The notes under the pieces were generated by a model. That model was not told where the DNA came from and made no database searches. It worked only from the letters and a program-made list of their open reading frames with translations. Made by a program: the position numbers and the translations under genes. From assembly GCA_002255905.1 (NCBI GenBank), contig NKIN01000003.1:347925-411924 (forward strand): a DNA stretch of 64,000 nucleotides, read 5' to 3'. Of this stretch, positions 38,410-48,779 are shown one piece after another. Source of the DNA: Burkholderiales bacterium PBB1. Lineage in GTDB: Bacteria > Pseudomonadota > Gammaproteobacteria > Burkholderiales > Burkholderiaceae_C. Numbering within the stretch: the stretch's first letter is position 1; each line of letters begins with the position of its first letter.

Positions 38410-39033
38410 TCAGAAGCGGTATCCCACACCCACACCGATCAGCACCGGATCGACCTTGAACTCTCCGACCTTGCTGCCCGACGAACTGACATCGGTGCTC
38501 AGATCGAGCCGTTTCACATCGAGGTTCAGGTAGACGTTCTTCGACACCTCGTAGTCGAGTCCGATCTGGAAGGCCGCGCCAAAGCTGGCACGGCTCACGT
38601 CTGGATGCAGTGCGGTGACCACGGCCGGATCGAAGCGTACCTTCGACAGATGGGTGTAGTTGACCCCCACACCGACGTAGGGCTTGAACGCGCCCAGGCC
38701 GGTGACGTGGTACTGCAGCGTCAGCGTGGGTGGCAGGTGCTTGAACGAGCCGATGCGCGTGCCGCCCGCGCTGAGTCGCTGGCGCTGCGGGTAGGTCAGC
38801 ACCAGTTCCGTGGCGATGTTCTCGGTGAAGAAGTACGAGACGTCGAGTTCCGGGAGCACTCGGTCGTTGATCGACAGGTCGAGTCCGGTCGTGTCCTTGT
38901 TGCGGCTCAGCAGTTCCACTGCGCGCACGCGCACCAGCCAGGGCTCGTTCGGGCTTCCGGCCTGCGCGGTGAAAGGCAGCGATGCGAAGGTGGTCAGGGC
39001 GAGCGCCAGTGCGGTGTGTTTCAGAGTTGTCAT
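38410..39033 (-). CDS. ompW: OmpW-family outer-membrane protein
   Basis: A 207-residue eight-stranded barrel of the OmpW family, thought to move small hydrophobic molecules. Signal peptide MTTLKHTALALALTTFASLP then FTAQA; mature N terminus NEPWLVRVRAVELL; family-typical PPTLTLQYHVTGLGAFKPYV and the terminal VGVGYRF with the C-terminal Phe used by the BAM complex. ATG 39033 is used; the frame continues 23 codons upstream without a signal peptide. Confidence 0.9.
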   Translation of the reverse strand: MTTLKHTALALALTTFASLPFTAQAGSPNEPWLVRVRAVELLSRNKDTTGLDLSINDRVLPELDVSYFFTENIATELVLTYPQRQRLSAGGTRIGSFKHLPPTLTLQYHVTGLGAFKPYVGVGVNYTHLSKVRFDPAVVTALHPDVSRASFGAAFQIGLDYEVSKNVYLNLDVKRLDLSTDVSSSGSKVGEFKVDPVLIGVGVGYRF

Positions 39034-39101
39034 GATGTCGACCTTTTTGCTTGCAGAGGAAGACTCCTCGGCAGACATTTCAGCCCCCCGACTCACACCC
39101 A

Positions 39102-39995
39102 ATGTTGCGTCGCATCAAACTTCAATCACCTTCGGCACAGGCGCCACAGCAGGCCGCTGCCGGAGGCGTGATCGCCGGTCCTGGCCTGGTGGCGGGGGTC
39201 GACTTCACGAGCCGGCCTTCGAAGCGCAAGCCCATCGTCGTCGCGCTCGGCCGGTTCGATGGCCAAAGCGCTCGGCTCGACGCCATCCAGCCGCACGCCG
39301 GCTTCGATGAGTTCGCCGCCTGGCTGCAGGCCCCAGGCGACTGGGTGGGGGCCTTCGACCTGCCGTTCGGTCTGCCACGCGAATTGATCGACGCGCTGCG
39401 CTGGCCCACCGACTGGCTGCCGTTGATGCGGCACTACGCAGCGCTGTCGCGCCAGCAGATCCGCGACACCTTCGCGGCGTTCTGCGACGCCCGGCCGGTG
39501 GGCAGCAAGTTCGCGCACCGGCGGTGCGATGGGCCGGCGGGTTCGTCGCCGTCGATGAAATGGGTCAACCCACCGGTGGCGTTCATGCTGCACGCGGGCG
39601 TCCCCTTGCTGATCGACGCCGGGGTGCACCTGCCTGGCCTGCATGAGGGCGACCCCCGGCGCGTGGCGGTTGAAGGCTACCCGAGGCTGCTGGCGCGCGC
39701 GGTGCTGGGCCAGCGCTCCTACAAAAGCGACGACAAGGCGAAGCAGACCCCAGAGCGGCTGATCGCCCGCAAGGACCTGATCGATGCGCTCGAGCAGGGC
39801 CGCACGCCGTTGGGTCTGCGTTTGCGACTGAGCCATGCCCAGCGCGATGCGCTGGTCGCCGATGCGAGCGGTGACCGCCTCGACGCGGTGCTGTGCCTGT
39901 TGCAGGCTGCCTGGGCACGCGCGCAGCCCGACCACGGCCGGCCGCTGGATGCCGACCCGCTGGAGGGATGGATCGTGACGGCGGTTGTGGTGTGA
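39102..39995 (+). CDS. DUF429-family protein (predicted RNase H-like nuclease)
   Basis: A 297-residue protein of the DUF429 family, which has an RNase H-like fold and unproven function. Visible: [20 protein letters not shown] (first-strand Asp), [17 protein letters not shown] (second acidic strand), [34 protein letters not shown] with acidic residue, and [17 protein letters not shown] with the last Asp. It precedes the DEXH helicase by five bases, so a nucleic-acid role in the same repair unit is plausible but inferred. The exact start is uncertain; ATG 39102 is used. Confidence 0.78.
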   Translation: MLRRIKLQSPSAQAPQQAAAGGVIAGPGLVAGVDFTSRPSKRKPIVVALGRFDGQSARLDAIQPHAGFDEFAAWLQAPGDWVGAFDLPFGLPRELIDALRWPTDWLPLMRHYAALSRQQIRDTFAAFCDARPVGSKFAHRRCDGPAGSSPSMKWVNPPVAFMLHAGVPLLIDAGVHLPGLHEGDPRRVAVEGYPRLLARAVLGQRSYKSDDKAKQTPERLIARKDLIDALEQGRTPLGLRLRLSHAQRDALVADASGDRLDAVLCLLQAAWARAQPDHGRPLDADPLEGWIVTAVVV

Positions 39996-39999
39996 GCCG

Positions 40000-42540
40000 G
40001 TGAAATCACCTTCAAGGCACTGCACCGCGCCAACACGCGAGGTGCCATTGTTCGAGGCTTGGTTCACCGCGCGCGGCTGGCAGCCCTTTGCGTTCCAGCG
40101 CGAGGTCTGGGCCGCGATGGCGGCGGGCCGCAGTGGTCTGCTGCACGCCACCACCGGCAGCGGCAAGACCTATGCGGTGTGGTTCGGCGCGCTGCTGCGC
40201 GGTCTGGCTACTGCAGCGCCTGGCCAGGTCGCGGCCCCGCCACTCGGTGTGCTGTGGCTGACGCCGATGCGTGCGCTGGCCGCCGACACCTTGCGCGCGC
40301 TGCAACAACCGCTGCCCGAGATCGCCCCGCACTGGAGCGTCGGCCAGCGCACCGGCGACACCGCATCGGCCGAGCGCGCACGGCAGGACCGACGCCTGCC
40401 CACCGCGCTGGTCACCACGCCCGAATCGTTGAGCCTGCTGCTCACCCGTGAACGCGCGGCCCAGGAACTGGCGGGGGTGCACACGGTGATCGTCGACGAA
40501 TGGCACGAGCTGATGGGCAACAAGCGTGGCGTGCAGGTGCAGCTGGCACTGGCTCGGCTCAAGCGCTGGAACCCGGCGCTGGTGGTGTGGGGGCTGAGTG
40601 CAACGCTGGGCAATCTGGACGACGCGAGGCAGGTGCTGATCGGTGGACAAGGTGCCGGCGACGACAGCGTGACGGTGCAGGGCCGCGTCGACAAGACGCT
40701 GCTGATCGACACCTTGCTGCCCGAGAACCCCGGGCGGTTTTCCTGGGGCGGTCACCTCGGTGCGCAGATGCTGCAGCCGGTGATCGCCGAGATCGACCGT
40801 GCGGCCACCACGCTGGTCTTCACCAACACCCGATCGCAGGCCGAGATCTGGTACCAGATGCTGCTGCGCGAGCGGCCCGAATGGGCCGGCATCGTGGCGC
40901 TGCACCATGGCTCGTTGGACAAATCGGTGCGTGAATGGGTCGAGGCCGGGCTGAAGCAGGGTCAACTGAAGGCGGTGGTCTGCACCTCGTCGCTGGACCT
41001 GGGGGTCGACTTTCTGCCGGTCGAGCGCGTGCTGCAGATCGGCAGCGCCAAGGGTGTGGCGCGGCTGCTGCAACGCGCTGGCCGCAGTGGCCATGCGCCA
41101 GGGCGGCCGAGCCGTGTCACGCTGGTGCCGACGAACACCCTCGAACTGGTCGAGGCCGCCGCCGCCCGCCGTGCCGCGCTGACCGGACGCATCGAGAAGC
41201 GTGCCTCGCCCGACAAGCCGCTCGACGTGCTGGTGCAGCACCTGGTGACGGTGGCCCTCGGCGGCGGATTCGCAGCCGATCCACACCCCTGTGGCGGGTT
41301 CGCAGCCGACGCGATGTACGACGAGGTGTGCTCGGCGCACGCCTACCGCGCACTCGGGCGCGATGAGTTCGACTGGGTGCTGGGCTTCGTCGAGGGCGAC
41401 CGCGGCAGCCTCGCCGCCTATCCCGAGTACCACCGTGTGCGGAACATCGACGGTGTCTACCGCGTGCCAGATCGGGGCATCGCGAAGCGCCACCGGCTGG
41501 CGATCGGCACCATCGTCAGCGATGCCTCGATGCAGGTGAAGTACCTGAGCGGCGGCACCATCGGCAGCATCGAGGAAAGCTTCATCGCACGCTTGCGCAA
41601 GGGAGATTGCTTCGTGTTTGCCGGTCGCGTACTCGAGTACCTGCGCACGCAGGACATGACCGCCTATGTGCAGCGCGCGACGAAGAACAAGGGCGTGGTG
41701 CCCAGCTGGGCCGGCGGCAAGATGCCGCTGTCCAGCGAGCTGGCCGACGCGGTGCTCGAACTGCTGGCGGTCGCCGCGAAGGCCGACAACCATCTGGTGC
41801 CGAACGAGCCCGAGATGCAGGCCGCGCTGCCGATGCTGCAGACGCAGGCGCGGTTGTCGAAGCTGCCCACGCCCGACACGTTGCTGGTCGAGGTGTACAC
41901 CTCGCGTGAGGGGCATCACGTCTACCTGTACCCGTTCGCCGGCCGCAACGTGCACCTGGGGCTGGCCAGCCTGCTCGCGTGGCGGCTGGCGCGCGACGCG
42001 CCGAACACCTTCAGCGTCAGCGTCAACGACTACGGTTTCGAGTTGCTCAGCGCCGAGCCAGTGGACCTGGCCCGGCTGTTCGATGGACGTCTGTTCGACG
42101 CGAACGATTTGCTGCCCGACGTGCTGCACAGCCTGAACAGCAGCGAGCTCGCCCAGCGGCGCTTTCGCGAGATCGCACGCGTGGCCGGCCTGGTGTTCAC
42201 CGGTTACCCCGGCGCGCCGAAAAGCACGAAGCAGTTGCAGGCGTCGAGCAGCCTGTTCTTCGAGGTGTTCCGGAAGTACGACGCCGGCAACCTGCTGCTG
42301 AGCCAGGCGCAGACCGAAGTGCTGAGCCAGGAGCTCGAGATCGGCCGCCTGCGCGCCACCTTGCAACGCATGGTCGGCCTCGCGATAGAGCGCGTCGACC
42401 TGAAGGCGTCCAGCCCCTTCAGCCTGCCACTGATGGTTGAACGATTGCGTGAGAAGCTCTCCACCGAAAAGCTCGCCGACCGGCTGGCGCGCATCGTGCG
42501 TGATGCCGAGCGCGTCGCCGACAAGGCAGCGCCCCGCTGA
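40000..42540 (+). CDS. Ligase-associated DEXH-box DNA helicase (Lhr-like)
   Basis: An SF2 helicase of about 846 residues of the class found beside ATP-dependent ligase and MBL exonuclease in a DNA damage response set. Motifs: [15 protein letters not shown] (Walker A), [37 protein letters not shown] (DEWH), WGLSATLGN (motif III), [30 protein letters not shown] and LQRAGRSGH (motif VI). A DUF4910/Lhr-core-like C-terminal region follows. The start is unclear: GTG 40000 is used, TTG 39985 and GTG 40042 are possible. It directly follows the DUF429 gene. Confidence 0.88.
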   Translation: MKSPSRHCTAPTREVPLFEAWFTARGWQPFAFQREVWAAMAAGRSGLLHATTGSGKTYAVWFGALLRGLATAAPGQVAAPPLGVLWLTPMRALAADTLRALQQPLPEIAPHWSVGQRTGDTASAERARQDRRLPTALVTTPESLSLLLTRERAAQELAGVHTVIVDEWHELMGNKRGVQVQLALARLKRWNPALVVWGLSATLGNLDDARQVLIGGQGAGDDSVTVQGRVDKTLLIDTLLPENPGRFSWGGHLGAQMLQPVIAEIDRAATTLVFTNTRSQAEIWYQMLLRERPEWAGIVALHHGSLDKSVREWVEAGLKQGQLKAVVCTSSLDLGVDFLPVERVLQIGSAKGVARLLQRAGRSGHAPGRPSRVTLVPTNTLELVEAAAARRAALTGRIEKRASPDKPLDVLVQHLVTVALGGGFAADPHPCGGFAADAMYDEVCSAHAYRALGRDEFDWVLGFVEGDRGSLAAYPEYHRVRNIDGVYRVPDRGIAKRHRLAIGTIVSDASMQVKYLSGGTIGSIEESFIARLRKGDCFVFAGRVLEYLRTQDMTAYVQRATKNKGVVPSWAGGKMPLSSELADAVLELLAVAAKADNHLVPNEPEMQAALPMLQTQARLSKLPTPDTLLVEVYTSREGHHVYLYPFAGRNVHLGLASLLAWRLARDAPNTFSVSVNDYGFELLSAEPVDLARLFDGRLFDANDLLPDVLHSLNSSELAQRRFREIARVAGLVFTGYPGAPKSTKQLQASSSLFFEVFRKYDAGNLLLSQAQTEVLSQELEIGRLRATLQRMVGLAIERVDLKASSPFSLPLMVERLREKLSTEKLADRLARIVRDAERVADKAAPR
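41263..41310 (+). repeat. 30-bp in-frame tandem duplication inside the helicase gene
   Basis: GGCGGATTCGCAGCCGAT at 41263-41280 recurs as GGCGGGTTCGCAGCCGAC at 41293-41310 with a 30-base period. In the protein it gives [18 protein letters not shown], an extra ten residues where relatives have a single GGF block. Confidence 0.8.
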
Positions 42541-42590
42541 GCGTCACACCGCGCTCGTATCATCAAACCAGCACGACACTGGATCGCCAC

Positions 42591-43448
42591 TTGGACATCA
42601 CACTGCTGGTCAAAGCCGCCCTGATGGGCATCGTCGAAGGGCTGACGGAATTCCTGCCCATCTCCAGCACCGGCCACCTGATCCTCGCCGGATCCCTGCT
42701 CGATTTCACCAGCGAAACCGCGAAGGTGTTTGACATCGCGATCCAGACCGGCGCGATGTTCGCCGTCATCTGGCAGTACCGTGTGCGCTTGCAATCCACT
42801 GTCAGTGGCCTGGGCAGTGATCCGGTCGCGCGGCGCTTCGCCCTGAATGTGCTGATTGCCTTCATCCCGGCGGTGGTGATGGGTCTGGCGTTCGGCAAGG
42901 CGGTGAAGGAGCACCTGTTTCACCCGGTGCCGGTGGCGATGGCCTTCATCGTCGGCGGCGTCATCATCCTGTGGGTCGAGGCGCGGCAAAAGCGCTTGTA
43001 TGGGGCTGCAGACACCGAAGGCACGCGGCGCGCCCGCGTCCAGACCGTCGATGACATGGGGCCGCTCGATGCACTGAAGGTCGGCCTGCTGCAATGCCTG
43101 GCGCTGATTCCGGGCACCAGCCGCTCCGGCGCCACCATCATCGGCGGGATGGTGCTGGGCTTCTCGCGCAAGGCCGCCACCGAGTTCAGCTTCTTCCTCG
43201 GCATCCCGACGCTGATGGGCGCCGGAGCCTATGCGCTGTGGAAGCAGCGCGAGGCCTTGCATGTCAGCGATCTGCCGATGTTTGCGGTCGGCCTGGTGTT
43301 CGCGTTCTTCAGTGCGCTGCTGTGCATCCGCTGGTTGATCCGCTTTGTCTCCACCCACGACTTCGTGGGCTTCGCCTGGTACCGCATCGTCTTCGGCGGC
43401 ATCGTGCTGCTGACCGCCTGGCAGGGGTGGGTGAACTGGGTCGATTGA
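42591..43448 (+). CDS. uppP: Undecaprenyl-diphosphatase (BacA)
   Basis: A 285-residue integral membrane phosphatase that recycles undecaprenyl diphosphate to the monophosphate carrier for peptidoglycan and the polysaccharide built by the left-hand locus. Signatures: [20 protein letters not shown] with the catalytic Glu/Ser block and [14 protein letters not shown] with the Arg. About eight hydrophobic helices. Start is TTG at 42591 (usual family start M-D-I); no ATG gives a complete N terminus. Overproduction is known to confer bacitracin resistance in other bacteria. Confidence 0.95.
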   Translation: MDITLLVKAALMGIVEGLTEFLPISSTGHLILAGSLLDFTSETAKVFDIAIQTGAMFAVIWQYRVRLQSTVSGLGSDPVARRFALNVLIAFIPAVVMGLAFGKAVKEHLFHPVPVAMAFIVGGVIILWVEARQKRLYGAADTEGTRRARVQTVDDMGPLDALKVGLLQCLALIPGTSRSGATIIGGMVLGFSRKAATEFSFFLGIPTLMGAGAYALWKQREALHVSDLPMFAVGLVFAFFSALLCIRWLIRFVSTHDFVGFAWYRIVFGGIVLLTAWQGWVNWVD

Positions 43449-43559
43449 CCTTATTGATTGCTTTGCTGGGGCCGCGCCGGGCACTGGCCCTTCGCAGAAG
43501 CAACCGCCGGCGCGCTGCATCGCAACGCAATCAACCGTGCCGTGTAGCATGCGCCCGCA

Positions 43560-44816
43560 ATGCAAATCCCCTACGAACTCCAGATCGGCTGGCGCTACAC
43601 CCGTGCGGGGCGCAGTGGCCGGCGCAACGGCTTCATCTCCTTCATCTCCGGGGTGTCGATGCTGGGCATCGCGCTCGGTGTGGCGGCACTGATCATCGTG
43701 TTGTCGGTGATGAACGGCTTCCAGAAGGAGGTTCGTGACCGCATGCTGTCGGTGGTCTCGCATGTCGAGATCTACCAGTCACGTGGCGAGGCCTTGCCGG
43801 ACTGGCAGGCAACTGCCGCGCAGGCGCGGTTGAACCCCCAGGTCATCGGTGCGTCGCCGTTCATCGCAGCGCAGGCGCTGGTCGCGCGCGGTGACGACAT
43901 GCGAGGCGCGATCGTGCGCGGCATCTCGCCTGCCGAGGAAGCCACCGTCACGGACCTGGCGGCGCAGCTGCGCGACACCACGCTGGCCCCGCTGGTGCCC
44001 GGGTGCTGGTGCATCGTGCTGGGTGGCGAGCTGGCCCGCAGCCTGGGCGTGCAAGTCGGTGACAAGGTGACCATCGTCGCTCCGGGCGGGCAGGTCACGC
44101 CGGCCGGTGTGGTGCCGCGGCTGAAGCAGCTGACGCTGGTGGGCACCTTCAATGCCGGCCACTTCGAATACGACAGCGGCCTCGCGCTGATGCAGGTGGA
44201 CGACGCCGCGCGGCTGTTTCGCGTGGCGGGCCCGACCGGCGTTCAGCTGCGCCTGAAAGACGCGCAGCAGGCGCGCGAGGTGGGAGATGAACTGCAGGTG
44301 CGTCTGGGCTCCTCGGTGCGCGTCAACGACTGGACACGCACCAACCGCAACTGGTTCCAGGCGGTGCAGATCGAGAAGCGGCTGATGTTCATCATCCTGA
44401 CGCTGATCGTTGCGGTGGCGGCCTTCAACCTCGTGAGCACGCTGGTGATGACTGTGACCGACAAGCAGGCTGACATTGCCATCCTGCGCACGCTGGGCGC
44501 GAGCCCGCGCTCGATCATGGGCATCTTCATGGTGCAGGGGGCGGCTTCGGGGGTGATGGGCACGCTGGCCGGCATGGTGCTGGGCCTGGGGGTTGCCTTC
44601 AACATCGACGTCATCGTGCCGGCGATCGAGCGCGCGCTGCACACCAGCTTCCTGCCCAGCAGCGTCTATCTGATCAGCCACATGCCCAGCGATCCGCAAC
44701 GCGGTGACATCGTGCCCATCGTGCTGATTTCGCTGGCGCTGGCCTTCGTCGCGACGATCTACCCGAGCTGGCGCGCCAGCCGAGTGCAGCCGGCCGAGGC
44801 CTTGCGCTATGAATGA
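43560..44816 (+). CDS. lolC: Lipoprotein-releasing ABC transporter permease LolC/LolE
   Basis: A 418-residue inner-membrane permease that extracts lipoproteins for LolA. Conserved N terminus [14 protein letters not shown] then [20 protein letters not shown]; one N-terminal helix, a large periplasmic domain, and three helices at the C terminus ([39 protein letters not shown]). Ends [18 protein letters not shown], the family C terminus. Overlaps lolD by 8 bases. A single permease gene suggests a LolC/E homodimer system. Confidence 0.95.
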   Translation: MQIPYELQIGWRYTRAGRSGRRNGFISFISGVSMLGIALGVAALIIVLSVMNGFQKEVRDRMLSVVSHVEIYQSRGEALPDWQATAAQARLNPQVIGASPFIAAQALVARGDDMRGAIVRGISPAEEATVTDLAAQLRDTTLAPLVPGCWCIVLGGELARSLGVQVGDKVTIVAPGGQVTPAGVVPRLKQLTLVGTFNAGHFEYDSGLALMQVDDAARLFRVAGPTGVQLRLKDAQQAREVGDELQVRLGSSVRVNDWTRTNRNWFQAVQIEKRLMFIILTLIVAVAAFNLVSTLVMTVTDKQADIAILRTLGASPRSIMGIFMVQGAASGVMGTLAGMVLGLGVAFNIDVIVPAIERALHTSFLPSSVYLISHMPSDPQRGDIVPIVLISLALAFVATIYPSWRASRVQPAEALRYE

Positions 44817-45504
44817 GCCGGTGCGGCATGCCGACAAGGTGATCCGTGTGGCCGGACTGCACAAGCGCTTTCACGAGGGCGCGCTCGACGTGCACGTGCT
44901 GCAGGGCATCGACCTCGACATCGCGGCGGGCGAAACGGTGGCCATCGTCGGCGCCTCGGGATCGGGCAAGAGCACGCTCCTGCACCTCATGGGCGGACTC
45001 GATGCCCCCACGCAGGGCGAGGTCACGCTGATGGGGCGCGATCTGCAGAAGATGAACGCCCAGGAGCAGGGCATCTGGCGCAACCGGCACCTGGGTTTCG
45101 TCTATCAGTTTCACCATCTGCTGCCGGAGTTCACCGCGCTCGACAACGTGGCGATGCCGCTGCGCATCCGCCGTGTGGCGCAGGCCGAGGCCCGTGCGGC
45201 CGCCGAGGTGGTGTTGCAGCAGGTGGGGCTTGGACACCGCATCGGCCATCGTCCGGCGCAGCTGTCCGGTGGCGAGCGCCAGCGGGTGGCCATCGCGCGC
45301 TCGCTGGCCGGGCAGCCTGCCTGCGTGTTGGCCGACGAGCCCACCGGCAACCTCGACCGCGAGACCGCCGATGGTGTCTTCGAGCTGATGCTGTCGCTCG
45401 CACGCAGCCGCCAGATGGCGTTCGTGCTGGTCACCCACGACGAGGTGCTGGCCGGGCGTTGCGACCGTGTCCTGCGCCTGAAGCTGGGCCGGCTGGTGCC
45501 CTGA
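44809..45504 (+). CDS. lolD: Lipoprotein-releasing ABC transporter ATP-binding protein LolD
   Basis: A 231-residue ABC ATPase. Walker [22 protein letters not shown]-loop [15 protein letters not shown] (the LLPEF form is LolD-specific), signature [15 protein letters not shown], Walker [13 protein letters not shown] and VTHDEVLA. Powers lipoprotein release by LolC. The start lies within the lolC stop region. Confidence 0.96.
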   Translation: MNEPVRHADKVIRVAGLHKRFHEGALDVHVLQGIDLDIAAGETVAIVGASGSGKSTLLHLMGGLDAPTQGEVTLMGRDLQKMNAQEQGIWRNRHLGFVYQFHHLLPEFTALDNVAMPLRIRRVAQAEARAAAEVVLQQVGLGHRIGHRPAQLSGGERQRVAIARSLAGQPACVLADEPTGNLDRETADGVFELMLSLARSRQMAFVLVTHDEVLAGRCDRVLRLKLGRLVP

Positions 45505-45547
45505 CGCGAACACCGCTGGACGCGCGGATCGCGGAGAGGCAAAGCGC

Positions 45548-46390
45548 ATGCGCTGGATCGACACCCACTGCCATCTCGATGCTCCCGAGTTCGGTGGCAA
45601 CGCCGCGGAGGTGGTCCATCGTGCTCGGGCGGCGGGCGTGGTGCAGATCGTGGTGCCGGCCGTCGAAGCGGCGAACTTCGACACCGTGCGCGAACTGGCG
45701 CACGAGCACCACCTGGCCTATGCGCTCGGCATCCATCCGCTGTATGTCGATCGGGCGGAAGAGGCTGATATCGATCGGCTGGCTGATGCACTCGACGCGC
45801 ACCGCCACGACCCGCGGCTGGTGGCCGTCGGCGAAATCGGGCTCGACCACTTCGTGCCTGGCATCGACCGCCCTCGACAGGAGCGCTGCTACGAAGCCCA
45901 GCTGCGCCTCGCGCGCGAGGCGGGTCTGCCAGTGATCCTGCATGTGCGCCGCTCCGCAGACACGCTGCTGAAGCATTTGCGCCGCACGCCGGTGGCCGGT
46001 GGCATCGCGCATGCCTTCAACGGCAGCGACCAGCAGGCGCTGGCATTCGTCGCGATGGGCTTCAAGCTGGGATTCGGTGGCGCGATGACGTTCGAGCGCG
46101 CGCTGCAACTGCGCCGCCTCGCGCAGACCTTGCCGCTGGAGGCGATCGTGCTGGAAACCGATGCGCCCGACATCCCGCCGCACTGGCTGTATCGCACGGC
46201 CGCCGAGCGTCGGTCCGAACCCGGTGCGACGGCGCCCAACGAGCCGTCGCAGCTGCCGCGCATTGCCCAGACGCTGGCCGCGCTGCGCGGAATCGGCTTG
46301 GCCGAGATTGCCAACGCCACCTGGGCCCAGGCCTGCGCCGTGCTTCCGAAGCTGGGGGCGTTGCAGACACCAGCAGGCGACCCACCATGA
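45548..46390 (+). CDS. TatD-family metal-dependent hydrolase
   Basis: A 280-residue TIM-barrel hydrolase of the TatD family, probably a 3'-5' exonuclease or quality-control DNase. Metal motifs: IDTHCHLDAPEF, VAVGEIGLDHFV, LPVILHVRRSADT, GIAHAFNGSDQQA and LETDAPDIPPHW. The last ten residues overlap the UDG gene by four bases (ATGA at 46387-46390). Confidence 0.92.
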   Translation: MRWIDTHCHLDAPEFGGNAAEVVHRARAAGVVQIVVPAVEAANFDTVRELAHEHHLAYALGIHPLYVDRAEEADIDRLADALDAHRHDPRLVAVGEIGLDHFVPGIDRPRQERCYEAQLRLAREAGLPVILHVRRSADTLLKHLRRTPVAGGIAHAFNGSDQQALAFVAMGFKLGFGGAMTFERALQLRRLAQTLPLEAIVLETDAPDIPPHWLYRTAAERRSEPGATAPNEPSQLPRIAQTLAALRGIGLAEIANATWAQACAVLPKLGALQTPAGDPP

Positions 46391-46935
46391 AGCCGCAGCC
46401 CGCTGACGCCCGCAGTCTGTCGCCACCGGCATCGCCAGCGACGCCCCTGCTCGACAGCCTGCCTCCCGTCGTTGCACACGACACCCGGTTGGTGGTGCTC
46501 GGCAGCTTCCCCGGCGTGGCCTCACTGCGTGCTCAGCAGTACTACGCGCATCCCCGCAATCAGTTCTGGCCCTTGCTGTCGGCGCTCTGGGAGATCGATC
46601 TGGTCGGCTTGCCCTATGAGCGCCGCGTCGCCGAAGCCGGTGCCCGGGGGCTGGGGCTCTGGGACGTGTACGCCAGCTGCCGGCGGGTGGGCAGCCTGGA
46701 CAGCGCCATCCACGACGCGGTGTTCAACGACCTGGCCAGCCTGACGCAGCGTGCGCCCAACCTGCGAGCAGTCGCGCACAACGGTGGCGAGTCGGCGCGG
46801 GCGATGCGCCAGACCCACGCGTTGGGCGTGGCTGTGATCCGGCTCCCTTCGACCAGTCCGGCCCATGCGAGCTGGAGTTTCGAGCGCAAGCTGGCCGTCT
46901 GGCGCGAAGCGTTCGAGGCGCATGGTCTGACCTGA
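46387..46935 (+). CDS. DNA-deoxyinosine glycosylase of the uracil-DNA glycosylase superfamily
   Basis: A 182-residue base-excision enzyme of the family-6 UDG (hypoxanthine-DNA glycosylase) kind. LVVLGSFPGVASLRAQQYYA is the water-activating loop, HPRNQFWPLLSALW follows as in Mug/HDG proteins, GLWDVYASCRRVGSLDSAI is typical, and LPSTSPAHASWSFERKLA is the DNA-intercalating loop. Expected to remove hypoxanthine from deaminated adenine, interesting beside a purine deaminase elsewhere in the window, but no direct link. Coupled to the tatD-like gene. Confidence 0.88.
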   Translation: MKPQPADARSLSPPASPATPLLDSLPPVVAHDTRLVVLGSFPGVASLRAQQYYAHPRNQFWPLLSALWEIDLVGLPYERRVAEAGARGLGLWDVYASCRRVGSLDSAIHDAVFNDLASLTQRAPNLRAVAHNGGESARAMRQTHALGVAVIRLPSTSPAHASWSFERKLAVWREAFEAHGLT

Positions 46936-47009
46936 TCGAAAGCCCCAGTGCATCCAAAACGTAAGGTTCTGCGTACCATGAGGGTCGAAATTCCGTAATC
47001 TGTAATGTC

Positions 47010-47049
47010 GGCCGGCAACTGGCGACCTCTGTCCATGCCACTGCCGGCC
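47010..47049 (+). other. Imperfect hairpin in the 5' leader of the exported-protein gene
   Basis: GGCCGGCAACTGGC (47010-47023) pairs imperfectly with GCCACTGCCGGCC (47037-47049). It stands about 60 bases before the start of the next gene and could be a leader structure or the terminator of the UDG transcript. No T-run follows directly. Confidence 0.3.
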
Positions 47050-47108
47050 CCAACATGCCGACGGCTCGACTGCTAGGCCCCTTTTTCACTTCATAAGGAA
47101 CCACCGTG

Positions 47109-47558
47109 ATGACAAAACTGGCAATGGCCTGCGTAGCAGCCGGGGCGCTGAGTGCCCAACCCTCACAGGCGGCCGCGCCCGCGAAGAAGGACGACGCAGC
47201 CTTGTCGGCGATGCTCGTCGGAACCTGGGTCAATCCCCCAGACAGCGCCGACTACGAGGCAGTTCCAAGCAAGGAAGTCTTCAACGCGGACGGTACTTAC
47301 ACCTACACCGAGTTCGAGGACAACAAATGCTCCAAGGTGTCGGCGGCCATCAGCTCCAAGTGGTATGTCTGGGACGGCACGCTGGTGGTGGAATTCCCGG
47401 ACGGGAAGTCACTGAAGGACGAGATCGTCAACATGGCGCCGAAGAAGATGGTGCTGCGCTCGGTCGAGGACAGCCTGGTCTATCACCGTGTCCGTTCCGA
47501 GAAATGCTTCTCGACAGCGATCAAGGCCAAGTCGGCGGTGTCGAAGGCGGCGCACTGA
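47109..47558 (+). CDS. Small exported protein of unknown function
   Basis: A 149-residue protein with signal peptide MTKLAMACVAAGALSAQPSQ ending AAA. The mature part has the text of a small beta-rich domain: MLVGTWVNPPDSADYEAVPS, GTYTYTEFEDNKCSKV, KWYVWDGTLVVEFPDGKSL, KKMVLRSVEDSLVYHRVRSE with two Cys that may pair, as seen in lipocalin-like or META-type proteins. AAGGA lies at a good distance. GTG 47106 is an equally placed alternative start. Periplasmic location inferred. Confidence 0.7.
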   Translation: MTKLAMACVAAGALSAQPSQAAAPAKKDDAALSAMLVGTWVNPPDSADYEAVPSKEVFNADGTYTYTEFEDNKCSKVSAAISSKWYVWDGTLVVEFPDGKSLKDEIVNMAPKKMVLRSVEDSLVYHRVRSEKCFSTAIKAKSAVSKAAH

Positions 47559-47577
47559 GCGCAACGCTTCGACACGG

Positions 47578-47608
47578 GCCGGACCTCGGGGTTTCCCGAG
47601 CGTCCGGC
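47578..47608. terminator. Strong bidirectional hairpin between convergent genes
   Basis: GCCGGACCTCGGG (47578-47590) pairs with CCCGAGCGTCCGGC (47595-47608) over a four-base loop; the only defect is one bulged C. It lies 20 bases after the plus-strand stop and 25 bases before the minus-strand stop. No long T-run, so it may stop both transcripts weakly or with Rho. Confidence 0.6.
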
Positions 47609-47632
47609 TTGAGGGAACTGCAGCTCAGGCGC

Positions 47633-48640
47633 TCATTCAATGCGGATGACGACCTTGCCGAAGTGCGTGGCACCCTCCAGGTGGCGCAACGCTTCCCGTG
47701 AATCGCTGAAGGCGAAAACGCGGTCGATCACCGGCTTGAGCTTGCGCGCGTTGATCAGGCGGTTCATCGACTCGAACATGTCGCGCGAGCCGACGAATAC
47801 GCCGCGCACGTTGGTCGTGTTGAACAGGATCGACAGCGGGTTGATCTCGCCGCCGGTGAGCACGCCGATCAGGTGGACATGACCACCGTGGCGCGCTGCC
47901 GCGATCGAACGCTGCAACGTGCCCGGCCCGCCGACCTCGACCACATGGTCGACCCCGACGCCGCCGGTGATCTCGCGCACCTTCTGGTCCCAGTCGGGGT
48001 GCGCCTTGTAGTTGATCAGGTGGTCGGCACCCAGCGCCTTGGCTTGCGCCAGTTTGGTGTCGCTCGACGAGGTGGCGATCACCACCGCGCCAGCCGCCTT
48101 GGCGAACTGCAGCGCGAACATCGACACGCCGCCGGTGCCCAGCACCAGCACCGTGTCGCCCGGCGTGACGGGCTTGCCTTCGAACAGGCCGTTCCAGGCC
48201 GTCAGCGCTGCGCAGGGCAGCGTGGCCGCTTCTTCATCGCTCAGGTGGGCCGGCGTTGCCACCAGCGCCTCGGCCTGAAACACGCGGTACTCGGACAGCA
48301 CGCCGGGCACCGATCCGCCCAGCGCATGGTTGTAGTGGGCGGGCAGCATCGGCCCGCTGAGCCAGGTTTCGAAGAAGCAGCCGGTGACGCGGTCGCCGGT
48401 AGCGAAGCGCGTCACGCCCGGACCCACCTCGGCCACCACCCCAGCGCCGTCGGACACCGGGACCAGCCCCTGCGACTTCATTCCGGGGTAGCGCCCGGTG
48501 ATGATCAGCAGGTCGCGGTAGTTCAGCGACGCGGCCTTCATGCGCACCAGCACCTGCCCGGGTCCGGGACGCGGGACATCACTCTCGTGCAAGGTCAGGC
48601 TGTCGACATCGAGTTCTTTGAGGTAGGCATAGCTGCGCAT
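47633..48640 (-). CDS. Zinc-independent MDR oxidoreductase (quinone-reductase-like)
   Basis: A 335-residue medium-chain dehydrogenase without catalytic or structural zinc Cys clusters. N-terminal MRSYAYLKELDVDSLTLHES, ASLNYRDLLIITGRYPG, LVPVSDGAGVVAEVG, cofactor site VLVLGTGGVSMFALQFAKA and C-terminal HFGKVVIRIE are typical of NADPH-dependent quinone or alkenal reductases. Substrate unknown. The frame is open far upstream, but ATG 48640 gives the family N terminus. Divergent from the spermidine-synthase-like gene. Confidence 0.85.
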   Translation of the reverse strand: MRSYAYLKELDVDSLTLHESDVPRPGPGQVLVRMKAASLNYRDLLIITGRYPGMKSQGLVPVSDGAGVVAEVGPGVTRFATGDRVTGCFFETWLSGPMLPAHYNHALGGSVPGVLSEYRVFQAEALVATPAHLSDEEAATLPCAALTAWNGLFEGKPVTPGDTVLVLGTGGVSMFALQFAKAAGAVVIATSSSDTKLAQAKALGADHLINYKAHPDWDQKVREITGGVGVDHVVEVGGPGTLQRSIAAARHGGHVHLIGVLTGGEINPLSILFNTTNVRGVFVGSRDMFESMNRLINARKLKPVIDRVFAFSDSREALRHLEGATHFGKVVIRIE

Positions 48641-48779
48641 GGTCGGGCTTCCAGGGGGTTGAACGGCGTGATGGATGGGAACTGCGGGACTCGGATTTTT
48701 GACCGGGCGGGGATGATGACACGCAGGGACGAACCCTGCCTGACCACGCCGCGGTCGGGGTGGCAACATCCCGGTCACG

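Noticed and set aside
43545-43550. TAGCAT as -10 of lolC
   Set aside because: The expected -35 position reads GCAACG, so the match is not convincing.
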